Source: Parvibaculum sp045863935
GTDB taxonomy: Bacteria > Pseudomonadota > Alphaproteobacteria > Parvibaculales > Parvibaculaceae
NCBI RefSeq assembly: GCF_045863935.1
Contig: NZ_BTVP01000011.1
Span: forward strand, 23,415-87,414
Reading direction: 5' to 3'
DNA length: 64,000 bases
The position numbers and the translations under genes were made by a program. Shown here piece by piece: positions 26,305 to 33,370 of the stretch. Numbering within the stretch: the stretch's first letter is position 1; each line of letters opens with the position of its first letter. The notes under the pieces were generated by a model. The model ran no database searches and was not told the DNA's origin. It saw only the letters and a program-made list of their open reading frames with translations.

Positions 26305-27339
26305 ATGGCCACCGCCCAGCCCGGAACGATGATCCGGCTTCTGCCGGAGGATGAATACACCCATACGCCGGACGCCGCCTCGAACTATAACGAGAGCATG
26401 TATTTCAACGCGTTCGACCCGCAGACGAAGATCGGCGGCTGGTTCCGCCTCGGCAACCGGCCGAACGAAGGCTACGCGGAAATGTCCGTCTGCCTGTACC
26501 TGCCGGGTGGACGCATCGCATTCGCTTATGCGAAGCCGAAAATCTCCGGCAACGAGGAGATGAACGCCGGCGGTATGGAGATCGAGGTGGTCGAGCCGTT
26601 CAAACGTCTGCGCCTGACCTTTTCCGGCAAGGTCGTCGTTCTCTCCAATCCCCTCGACATGGCGGACCCCGCCAAGGCCTTCAAGGAGAACCCGGTCGTT
26701 CCATGCGAGGTGGAACTCGACTACGAAGGCGTCTCGCCAATGTTCGGCGGCGAGACCGTGAAGGAAGACGGTTCACCCCTGGACCTCGATCCGGAGAAGT
26801 CCTTCGCCAAGGCGCATTACGAGCAGCACATGGCCGCAAAGGGACGCTTCAAGGTAGGTGAAGAATGTTTTGACATTCGCGGCTTCGGCCTTCGTGACAA
26901 GAGCTGGGGCCCCCGCTATTGGCAGGCGATCCACTGGTACCGCTGGCTGCCGATGAACTTCGGGCGCGATTTCGGCATGATGATTTCCATCGTCACGAAC
27001 GACGAGGGCAAACAGCGCCAGGGCGGCATGGTTCTGAAGGACGGTAAGTACGACCTCATAAAGTCATGCACCATCGACAGCGACTGGGATGAGAACTGGT
27101 ACCAGACTGCCCTTCGCGCTCACGTCGAAACGGAAAGCGGCGCAACCTACGACGTCGAAGGCCGGGTTCTCTCGCTCATTCCGCTTCGCAACCGGCGCAA
27201 ATCTCCCGATGGCGCAGAACTCAATACCCGCATCACCGAAGGAATGACCGAATACCGGTGCAACGGCATGACGGGCTACGGGCTCTCCGAATATCTCGAC
27301 CAGATCGTGGATGGCCGCCCTGTTGGAGCGGGACACTGA
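26305..27339 (+). CDS. CrtC/AttH-like lipocalin-fold protein (DUF7064/DUF7065 type)
   Basis: Protein of 344 residues without signal peptide or membrane helix. It resembles the hydroxyneurosporene-synthase/tocopherol-cyclase-like proteins now split into DUF7064/DUF7065. The key marker is GFGLRDKSWGPRYWQAIHWYRW around residue 199-220, the counterpart of the family motif D-x-S/N-W-G; the C-terminal GMTEYRCNGMTGYGLSEYLDQI is also typical. The fold is a double lipocalin-like barrel that binds a lipid or acyl group; enzymatic hydration has been shown only for CrtC itself. The ATG at 26305 has GGGAGAG. One base separates its stop from the kinase gene, and a third small gene follows: a tight three-gene cassette. 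Confidence 0.72.
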   Translation: MATAQPGTMIRLLPEDEYTHTPDAASNYNESMYFNAFDPQTKIGGWFRLGNRPNEGYAEMSVCLYLPGGRIAFAYAKPKISGNEEMNAGGMEIEVVEPFKRLRLTFSGKVVVLSNPLDMADPAKAFKENPVVPCEVELDYEGVSPMFGGETVKEDGSPLDLDPEKSFAKAHYEQHMAAKGRFKVGEECFDIRGFGLRDKSWGPRYWQAIHWYRWLPMNFGRDFGMMISIVTNDEGKQRQGGMVLKDGKYDLIKSCTIDSDWDENWYQTALRAHVETESGATYDVEGRVLSLIPLRNRRKSPDGAELNTRITEGMTEYRCNGMTGYGLSEYLDQIVDGRPVGAGH

Positions 27340-27340
27340 C

Positions 27341-28345
27341 ATGGCCGAAGGGAGCAACCCGATCGAGGCGCCTCTCGCCAAGGTTGTGAAAACTCATATC
27401 AAGGGTGCAACGGGGATAAGTGGCCTGAAGCGTCTCTCCGGCGGTGCCAGCCAGGAAACCTGGTCCTTCGATGCGACAACGGCTGGCGACCCTGTCCAGC
27501 TGATCTTGCGACGCGCGCCGGGTGGTGCCCGCCCTCCGAGTGAAACGGCCGTCGGTCTCGCCACGGAGGCAAAGCTGATCGAACTTGCCGGCGCCGCCGG
27601 TGTGCCGGTTCCAACCGTGCGTTATGTGCTCGCGAAAGAGGATGATGTCGGCGACGGTTTCATCATGAACCGGATCGCAGGTGAGACCATCGCGCGCAAA
27701 ATTCTGCGCGACGAAGAATTCGCCGATGCCCGGCCGAAACTTGCGCGCCAGTGCGGTGAAATTCTGGCGAAACTCCACAGCGTCGACCGCGCGACCCTGC
27801 CGCCTCTTCGCATCTCCCCTGCAGAGTCCGAAATCGCGCAATACCGGAATATCTACAAGGCACACGGTCATCCGCATCCGGTGTTTGAACTGGCCCTGCG
27901 CTGGCTGGCGGACAACACGCCACCACCGGGCACCGCCCACACGCTCGTCCACGGCGACTTCCGGAACGGCAACCTGATGATAGGTCCGGACGGTGTTCGT
28001 GCAGTTCTCGATTGGGAAATCGCCCATGTCGGCGACCCGATGGAAGATCTCGGTTGGATATGCGTGAACTCTTGGCGCTTCGGCAATATCGACCAGCCCG
28101 TCGGCGGCTTTGGCACGAGAGAAGACATGTTCGAAGGTTACGAAGCCGCGGGCGGCGGCAGGGTCGATCCCGATCGCGTCAAGTTCTGGGAAGTCCTGGG
28201 GACGCTGAAATGGGGAATTATGTGCACGATCATGGTGACGGCTTTCAAGACCGGGGCGGATCGCTCGGTCGAGCGCGCAACCATCGGACGGCGCTCTTCC
28301 GAGACGGAAATCGATTTGTTGCGCTTGCTGGCGCCACTTGCCTGA
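27341..28345 (+). CDS. APH-type phosphotransferase (LvaA/ACAD10-like acyl-CoA kinase candidate)
   Basis: Kinase of the aminoglycoside phosphotransferase/choline-kinase fold, 334 residues. The catalytic loop LVHGDFRNGN gives Asp206 and Asn211, and AVLDWE gives the Mg-binding Asp224, so the enzyme looks active. The N-lobe has LSGGASQETW (glycine loop) and a Lys/Arg-rich strand (LILRRAPGG). The family LIMxRIxGE-like hinge (FIMNRIAGE) and C-terminal helices resemble the kinase part of mammalian ACAD10/11 and bacterial LvaA, which phosphorylate 4-hydroxyacyl-CoAs. The start at 27341 lies one base after the lipocalin gene stop; the DUF6285-like gene follows after 11 bp. Antibiotic resistance is unlikely in this context. 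The substrate assignment is inference. Confidence 0.85.
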   Translation: MAEGSNPIEAPLAKVVKTHIKGATGISGLKRLSGGASQETWSFDATTAGDPVQLILRRAPGGARPPSETAVGLATEAKLIELAGAAGVPVPTVRYVLAKEDDVGDGFIMNRIAGETIARKILRDEEFADARPKLARQCGEILAKLHSVDRATLPPLRISPAESEIAQYRNIYKAHGHPHPVFELALRWLADNTPPPGTAHTLVHGDFRNGNLMIGPDGVRAVLDWEIAHVGDPMEDLGWICVNSWRFGNIDQPVGGFGTREDMFEGYEAAGGGRVDPDRVKFWEVLGTLKWGIMCTIMVTAFKTGADRSVERATIGRRSSETEIDLLRLLAPLA

Positions 28346-28356
28346 GGGGGTGAAGA

Positions 28357-28740
28357 ATGCAGGACCAGCCGACGGCCAGTGAACTCGTCGGAGCTGTTGC
28401 GGATTTTATCCGCAACCACGCCATGCCGCAGTTGCAGGGCCATGCCGCATTTCATGCGCGGGTTGCCGCAAACGCTCTCGACATCGTAAAGCGGGAGCTG
28501 GAAGTTGCGCCCGCGGCCAATGCGAATGAAATGGCGCGTCTCAAGGCATTGCTTGGGATGGAGGGAACGCTGGAGGACCTCAACCGTGAGCTTTGCCGGC
28601 GGATCGAAACGGGGGACGTCGGTCTCGATACGCCGGGGCTTAAGGACCACCTTTGGCGCACCACGCTTACCAAGCTTTCGATCGACCAGCCCAACTATTC
28701 AGGGTACCGCCGCGCGCTCGACGAGGAGGCCAAAGCCTGA
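28357..28740 (+). CDS. Small DUF6285-like protein (LvaB-like partner candidate)
   Basis: Helical soluble protein of 127 residues. ELVGAVADFIRNHAMPQLQGHAAFHARVAANALDIVKRELE forms the first half and the conserved HLWRTTLTKLSIDQPNYSGYR the end; this pattern matches what I know as DUF6285. It is encoded directly after the APH-type kinase (11 bp, GAGGGGG site). In Pseudomonas putida a small protein, LvaB, is needed for full activity of the kinase LvaA; the position and size here suggest an equivalent partner. This is analogy from gene order, not a demonstrated homology. No acyl-CoA dehydrogenase follows in this window. Confidence 0.75.
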   Translation: MQDQPTASELVGAVADFIRNHAMPQLQGHAAFHARVAANALDIVKRELEVAPAANANEMARLKALLGMEGTLEDLNRELCRRIETGDVGLDTPGLKDHLWRTTLTKLSIDQPNYSGYRRALDEEAKA

Positions 28741-28978
28741 GCGCGCCCCTCTGGAGCGAGCTTCGCGCTGGCCTTTGGTAAAATGCGGGTTCTTGTTTGG
28801 TGCGGTGATCATTTGGTAAGCCTTAGGCGGCACACTTTCCCGCACCCGGACACAGAAGGTCCGGATTGTTCCGTTGCGGCGTTCGTCGATGGAGCTTGCG
28901 AAGATCGCCTGGTCGTCGTCGCCTGCACCGCTTGCGAGCAGCGTGCCGCGCTCATCGACGCGTATTTGGGAAGCGGCC

Positions 28979-29476
28979 TTGTCCTACCGCGAGATCGATA
29001 TTACCGGCATCCCGGAGCGCCATCCGGTTCGCTGTTTCCAGGGCTACTGGAATAGCCGGGCCGGCGCGGGAAACCCGCCGCTCCGCAGCCAAATTAATCC
29101 CGCCGATATTGCAAGCATATTGCCGTGGTTGCTGGTGCTCGAAACGCTGCGGTTCCACGACAAGCGTGAATTCCGTTATCGTCTTGCCGGTACGGGATGC
29201 ACTGAGCTGTTCGGCGTCGATTACACAGGAAAGATGCTCGGCGAAAACCTGACCCCGGAAGGCACCGAGATCAGGCAGAGGGAATTCAACAGCGTCATCG
29301 AAACGTGCCACCCGATTTTATCGACGACGAACTTGCCAATAAAGGCAAAGGATTTTATCGCCGTTCACCGCGGTGTCTTCCCCGTCTCCCTGACAGGATC
29401 CTCGATAGACCAGATCTTCGTGGTAGTCGCACCAACTGCCACTGAGTGCTCCGTTCGTCTCCCTTTATCGTCCTGA
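28979..29476 (+). CDS. PAS_5-family single-domain sensor-like protein
   Basis: Protein of about 165 residues consisting of one PAS-like domain of the alphaproteobacterial PF07310 (PAS_5) type. HPVRCFQGYWNSRAGAGNPPLRSQINPADIASILPWLLVLE is the family opening, followed by FRYRLAGTGCTELFGVDYTGKMLGENL. There is no output domain, so it presumably acts by protein contact, or binds a ligand. The start is unclear: TTG at 28979 has GGGAAG 6 bp upstream and is preferred; ATG 28889 or TTG 28874 give longer N-termini with poor sequence. The last 12 bp overlap the convergent SGNH-like gene. Confidence 0.7.
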   Translation: MSYREIDITGIPERHPVRCFQGYWNSRAGAGNPPLRSQINPADIASILPWLLVLETLRFHDKREFRYRLAGTGCTELFGVDYTGKMLGENLTPEGTEIRQREFNSVIETCHPILSTTNLPIKAKDFIAVHRGVFPVSLTGSSIDQIFVVVAPTATECSVRLPLSS

Positions 29477-30487
29477 GGCACTTTCGAGCCGGGCTTCATA
29501 GAAAGCCAGCCGGCGCGCATAGGCGCCGCGAACCTGCGCCGCATCCATCTCTTTCAGGTCGAGAGCGCCGTCTGAGCCGCCGCTCAGCAGGTTCCCGGCG
29601 ATGATCGTGTTCGCTGCCTCGGAATAGTGTGTGCCGTCATAGGTATTCGATCTGTCGATCGTCATGGCTGAGGGAACGCCGTAATCCACGAAGCGATCGA
29701 ACTTCGTCGACGCGAGGTGAAGTACCTTGACATATTCATCGAGCCAGCCCTTCTCCCCGTAAGCGTTGATCGCCCATGCAGAGATCGGCGGAACGTAGCC
29801 AGCCAGAACCGCTTCGGGAAAGATTGCGCGCATCTCGTCGTAGAAAGAAACGCGATCCTTCGCAACAAACCGGCCTGCAAAGAGGTCACGAATGGGCTTT
29901 GCGGGATCGTATGGGGGCGCGCCCGGCGCAACGTGGCATATGAACTCCCGGTCATAAACGCGATCGAGTGGCGATTTGCCGAACAATGTCTGCAGCGACA
30001 TCGAAAGCGCATCGATAGAGAGATAGGCAAGGTAAGGCGGCTTTGGTGCTTCTTCTTCCCGGATGAATTGGGGGATATCTGTCCCACCAATTCGCTCCCG
30101 GAAGGCGGCGCCCGGAACGCCCATGATAACGAGTTTCGGATGAAATCCGTTGGCGCGCAGGTACCGGGCATAAGCAACGGCCTCAGCTGCCTTGCCGGCG
30201 GAGAATGCGAAGTTGAAGCACTTGTATCCTTCGATCTTGTTTTCCGGCAGAAGCGTCACGCGGCTGTCGCCGAAGATGACGCAGTCGTACCGATCTTTCT
30301 TCGAGAGAAAGAGGTTTGTCTTGCTCAACCTTTCGTTGAAGGCATAGTTCACGGTCCCGACCTTGTTGCCGCCGAAGTACCAAAGCGGATCGACAACCGC
30401 ATTGGCGATGAAGACAGCCAACGCAACGGCAACCACCGCAGCGGTCAGCGTCGCAAGATAGGCGGGTGCGTATTTGCTCATCGTCAT
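29465..30487 (-). CDS. Membrane-anchored SGNH-hydrolase-like protein, MBOAT partner
   Basis: Protein of 340 residues with one N-terminal membrane helix (about residues 8-32), then a periplasmic domain. The block IFGDSR (Asp74-Ser75) and the late DGTHYSEAA (Asp284, His287) are the GDS and DxxH elements of SGNH/GDSL hydrolases, so a Ser-Asp-His triad is plausible. It follows the MBOAT gene after 3 bp. Such pairs (AlgI with AlgJ/AlgX, PatA/PatB-like) O-acetylate extracellular polysaccharide or peptidoglycan: the MBOAT moves the acyl group across the membrane and the SGNH partner puts it on the polymer. The polymer is unknown. Confidence 0.75.
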   Translation of the reverse strand: MTMSKYAPAYLATLTAAVVAVALAVFIANAVVDPLWYFGGNKVGTVNYAFNERLSKTNLFLSKKDRYDCVIFGDSRVTLLPENKIEGYKCFNFAFSAGKAAEAVAYARYLRANGFHPKLVIMGVPGAAFRERIGGTDIPQFIREEEAPKPPYLAYLSIDALSMSLQTLFGKSPLDRVYDREFICHVAPGAPPYDPAKPIRDLFAGRFVAKDRVSFYDEMRAIFPEAVLAGYVPPISAWAINAYGEKGWLDEYVKVLHLASTKFDRFVDYGVPSAMTIDRSNTYDGTHYSEAANTIIAGNLLSGGSDGALDLKEMDAAQVRGAYARRLAFYEARLESASGR

Positions 30488-30490
30488 GGG

Positions 30491-31999
30491 TCAGAACTGG
30501 AAATAGAGGAATTCGCTGATGCGCTGAAGGCTGAGGAGCGAAGCCGCCGCCGCAAGGCCCATCGCAACGGCCACAGGCTTGCTTGGACGCCAGAGAAAGA
30601 GCCGCATGTAACGCGTATGATCCACGGGCAGGAGCAGCGGATCTCCGCGCCGGTCGGCCCATTTGTAGTTGAAAGCTGGCCGCACCATCGCAAGCCATTG
30701 CTGCGTGTTGGGCCAGAACCAGAGGATACCCATCCAGAACAGAAGCCAGCCCATATCCTCCATCATCCTGCCGGCTTCGGAGATGTCCGGCACGGCAACA
30801 AGACCTCGATAGATCGCCGTCGCCGTGTCGAGATCGGCGGCGCGGAACAACACCCATGCAAGCGCAACGCAGAGAAAGGTCAGGGTGCGGGCAAAACCGC
30901 GGGACCACCAGGTGTTGATCCGCCGGATCGGCAGCGCGTTCCACCCGTGGTTGACGATCAGCATCAGCCCGTGCGCGGCACCCCATAACATGAACGTCCA
31001 GGCCGGCCCGTGCCACAACCCGCCAAGAGCCATGGTTATAAAGAGGTTCAGATAGCGCCGGACCTTGCCGCGCCGGTTACCACCGAGCGAGATGTAGAGA
31101 TAGTCGCGCAGGAAACGAGACAGTGTCATGTGCCATCGGCGCCAGAAGTCGCTGATGTTCAGTGCCTGATATGGCGAGTGAAAATTGAGCGGCAGCTTTA
31201 TGCCGAAGATACGAGCCGCCCCGATCGCCATGTCCGAATAACCGGAGAAGTCGAAATAGAGCTGGAAGGTATAGGCGAGCATGCCCTCCCACGCATCGAA
31301 AAATCCGATCTCCGCACCGTTTGCGGCCCGCGCAAATACCGGCGCAGCAACGAGTGCGACGTTGTCCGCCAGCACGACCTTCTTGAAGAGTCCGGCAAGG
31401 AAGATCGTGAGGCCGATCATCACGTTCGCACGATCGAAGGCGAAGCCGCGCTGGAGCTTTGTCTGAGAGAAGATTTCCTTGTGATGAACGATCGGACCCG
31501 CAATGAGCTGCGGGAAGAACATCACGAAGAAGCAGTATTCGAGGAAGGAGTGCGGCTCCACATCGCCGCGCCGGGCATCCACCAGATAGGCGATCTTCTG
31601 GAAGGTGAAGAAGGAGATCGCGAGCGGCAGGACGATGTGCTGCAGCGGTATGTCGGTTTCAAGAATGGTATTCGACGTTCCGATCAGGAAGTCCGTGTAT
31701 TTGAAGTAGCCTAGGGAAGCTAGATCGACCGTGACACCGAAGGCAGTCAGCGGTGTCGCCCACCCTCCCCGGGGTTTCAGCCGTTCGACAAGGATCGCCT
31801 GTGCCGTCAGGAAGTTGAAAACGGCAAGTCCGATCAGCAACGGCAGATAAACGGGATTCCACCAGCCGTAAAAGAAGAGCGAAGCGAGGACGAGGAATCC
31901 CAGGCTCGCCTCGCGGCCGAGCCGCGCCCGGATGGCGAAGCACAACAGGGCCGTCAGCGGCAGGAAGCCAAAGAGGAAAACGGGTGAATTGAAGAGCAA
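30491..31999 (-). CDS. MBOAT family O-acyltransferase (AlgI/DltB-like)
   Basis: Polytopic membrane-bound O-acyltransferase of 502 residues with about 11 helices. The start MLFNSPVFLFGFLPL is typical of AlgI-like proteins; the conserved core FDFSGYSDMAIGAARIFGI and NFHSPYQALNISDFWRRWHMTLS (His290) precedes the catalytic His330 in GGLWHGPAWTFMLWGAAHG. It would transfer acetyl from cytoplasmic acetyl-CoA to the periplasmic side. The predicted start is TTG at 31999. The SGNH-like gene follows 3 bp after the stop, forming a two-gene unit. No alginate genes are present, so the target is another polysaccharide. Confidence 0.92.
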   Translation of the reverse strand: MLFNSPVFLFGFLPLTALLCFAIRARLGREASLGFLVLASLFFYGWWNPVYLPLLIGLAVFNFLTAQAILVERLKPRGGWATPLTAFGVTVDLASLGYFKYTDFLIGTSNTILETDIPLQHIVLPLAISFFTFQKIAYLVDARRGDVEPHSFLEYCFFVMFFPQLIAGPIVHHKEIFSQTKLQRGFAFDRANVMIGLTIFLAGLFKKVVLADNVALVAAPVFARAANGAEIGFFDAWEGMLAYTFQLYFDFSGYSDMAIGAARIFGIKLPLNFHSPYQALNISDFWRRWHMTLSRFLRDYLYISLGGNRRGKVRRYLNLFITMALGGLWHGPAWTFMLWGAAHGLMLIVNHGWNALPIRRINTWWSRGFARTLTFLCVALAWVLFRAADLDTATAIYRGLVAVPDISEAGRMMEDMGWLLFWMGILWFWPNTQQWLAMVRPAFNYKWADRRGDPLLLPVDHTRYMRLFLWRPSKPVAVAMGLAAAASLLSLQRISEFLYFQF

Positions 32000-32098
32000 T
32001 TGGCGAGACGGGCTCCAGCCCCTTGGAGGATAAGATCAGATGGCGGAATCGGGCGGTCGTCCGCCTTCGGGAGCAGGATGTTAGGGAGAACAAAGGCA

Positions 32099-32128
32099 TA
32101 AAAAAGGCCGGGAGCGAGCTCCGGCCTT
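32099..32128 (-). terminator. Rho-independent terminator for the thiolase transcript
   Basis: On the minus strand an AAGGCCGGAG stem pairs through a short loop with CCGGCCTT (8-9 bp, GC-rich) and runs into TTTTTTAT (complement of 32099-32105). It begins about 30 bp after the thiolase stop at 32157. This is the best intrinsic terminator I found in the window. Confidence 0.8.
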
Positions 32129-32156
32129 CTTCATGGCGTTTTCGAGCAATAGCCGG

Positions 32157-33359
32157 TCAGGCGCCATAGGCCCCGACGATGGTGACCGAGCAGACGTTCG
32201 ACGCCGGAGCACCGCCGAGGTTATGCGTCAGGCCTATCCTGGGGTTCGCAAGCTGGCGCTCACCCGCCCTGCCTTGAATCTGGAGATACATCTCATAGGC
32301 CATGCGGAGGCCCGAAGCGCCGATCGGATGACCGAAGCACTTGAGCCCGCCATCGATCTGACAGGGAACCTTGCCGTCGGAATCGTAGAAGCCGTCCATG
32401 ACGTCTTTCACCGCCCCGCCTTCGGGCGAGATGAAGAGGTCCTCCATGGTCACCAGTTCGGTGATTGAGAAACAGTCATGCACTTCCATCATGCTGACCT
32501 GCTCGCGCGGGTTGTCGATGCCGGCCTCCTTGTAGGCCTTCTTGGCAGCGATCCGGGCGGTGTGGAAGTAGCTTCCATCCCAGCTGTTGTGCTGGGATTC
32601 GAGACCGTTCGAAACCGAAAGCTGCATGGCCTTCACGGTCACGATGTCCTTCTTGCCGAGAGCCTTGGCTATTTCGGGAGTCGTCACGATAGCCGCCGCC
32701 GCACCGTCCGATACGCCGCAGCAATCGAACAGACCGAGCGGCTCTGCGATCATCGGCGCGCCCATGACCTGCTCTTCGGTCACCGCGTTGCGAAGATGCG
32801 CCTTTGGGTTCTTGGCGCCATTCGCGTGGCTCTTGACCGAGACATGCGCGATGGCCCGCTTCAGATCTTCCTTGCTGACGCCATGCTTGGCCCGGTAGGC
32901 GGAAGCGAGCTGGGCAAAGTTGCCTGGCGCGGAACCGGACGGGGCCCATTGCGGGATCAGAGTGCCCATATTGCCGACCGGCAGACCGCCATAGCCAGTG
33001 TCCTTGAGCTTCTCGACACCGAGAGCAAGCGCGATATCGGCCGCCCCGGAGGCGACCGCATAGACCGCGCCACGCAGCGCTTCCGAGCCGCCGGCGCAGA
33101 AGTTCTCGACGCGGGTCACCGCGATATTCGGCAGACGAAGCGCGAGAGACAGTGGCGTGCCACCCTTGCCCGTGCCGATTTCATCGATATGCGTGGAAAA
33201 CCACGCTGCATCGATCTGCGTCGGTTCAATGCCCGCGTCCTGCATGGCCTCGAGATAGGCTTCCACCATCAATTCTTCGGGGCCCGCGTCCCAGCGCTCG
33301 CCGAACTTGGAGCAACCCATGCCGAGGATCGCGACCTTGTCCTTGATACCTGCCGCCAT
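32157..33359 (-). CDS. Thiolase, SCP-2/acetyl-CoA acetyltransferase type
   Basis: Thiolase-fold acyltransferase of 400 residues. Active-site residues are visible: nucleophilic Cys88 in ENFCAGGSEALRGA, His344 in CFGHPIGASGLR, and His379 in THNLGG (SCP-x type C-terminus in place of the classical CxGG). It cleaves 3-ketoacyl-CoA or condenses acyl-CoAs; SCP-type enzymes often handle branched or steroid side chains. It starts 11 bp after the HMGCS-like/DUF35 gene and shares its transcript, ending at a clear terminator. In archaea, thiolase, HMG-CoA synthase and a DUF35 protein form one complex, which this gene order recalls. Confidence 0.9.
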   Translation of the reverse strand: MAAGIKDKVAILGMGCSKFGERWDAGPEELMVEAYLEAMQDAGIEPTQIDAAWFSTHIDEIGTGKGGTPLSLALRLPNIAVTRVENFCAGGSEALRGAVYAVASGAADIALALGVEKLKDTGYGGLPVGNMGTLIPQWAPSGSAPGNFAQLASAYRAKHGVSKEDLKRAIAHVSVKSHANGAKNPKAHLRNAVTEEQVMGAPMIAEPLGLFDCCGVSDGAAAAIVTTPEIAKALGKKDIVTVKAMQLSVSNGLESQHNSWDGSYFHTARIAAKKAYKEAGIDNPREQVSMMEVHDCFSITELVTMEDLFISPEGGAVKDVMDGFYDSDGKVPCQIDGGLKCFGHPIGASGLRMAYEMYLQIQGRAGERQLANPRIGLTHNLGGAPASNVCSVTIVGAYGA

Positions 33360-33370
33360 GTTCGTTCTCC

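Noticed and set aside
27341..28345. Aminoglycoside resistance kinase
   Set aside because: The fold is shared, but gene context (lipocalin-like and DUF6285-like partners) and similarity to ACAD10/LvaA-type kinases favour an acyl-CoA-related substrate.
28783..29055. 90-codon frame upstream of and overlapping the PAS gene
   Set aside because: Has an ATG but overlaps the PAS domain start in another frame and shows no family; kept out, though it leaves the PAS start uncertain.
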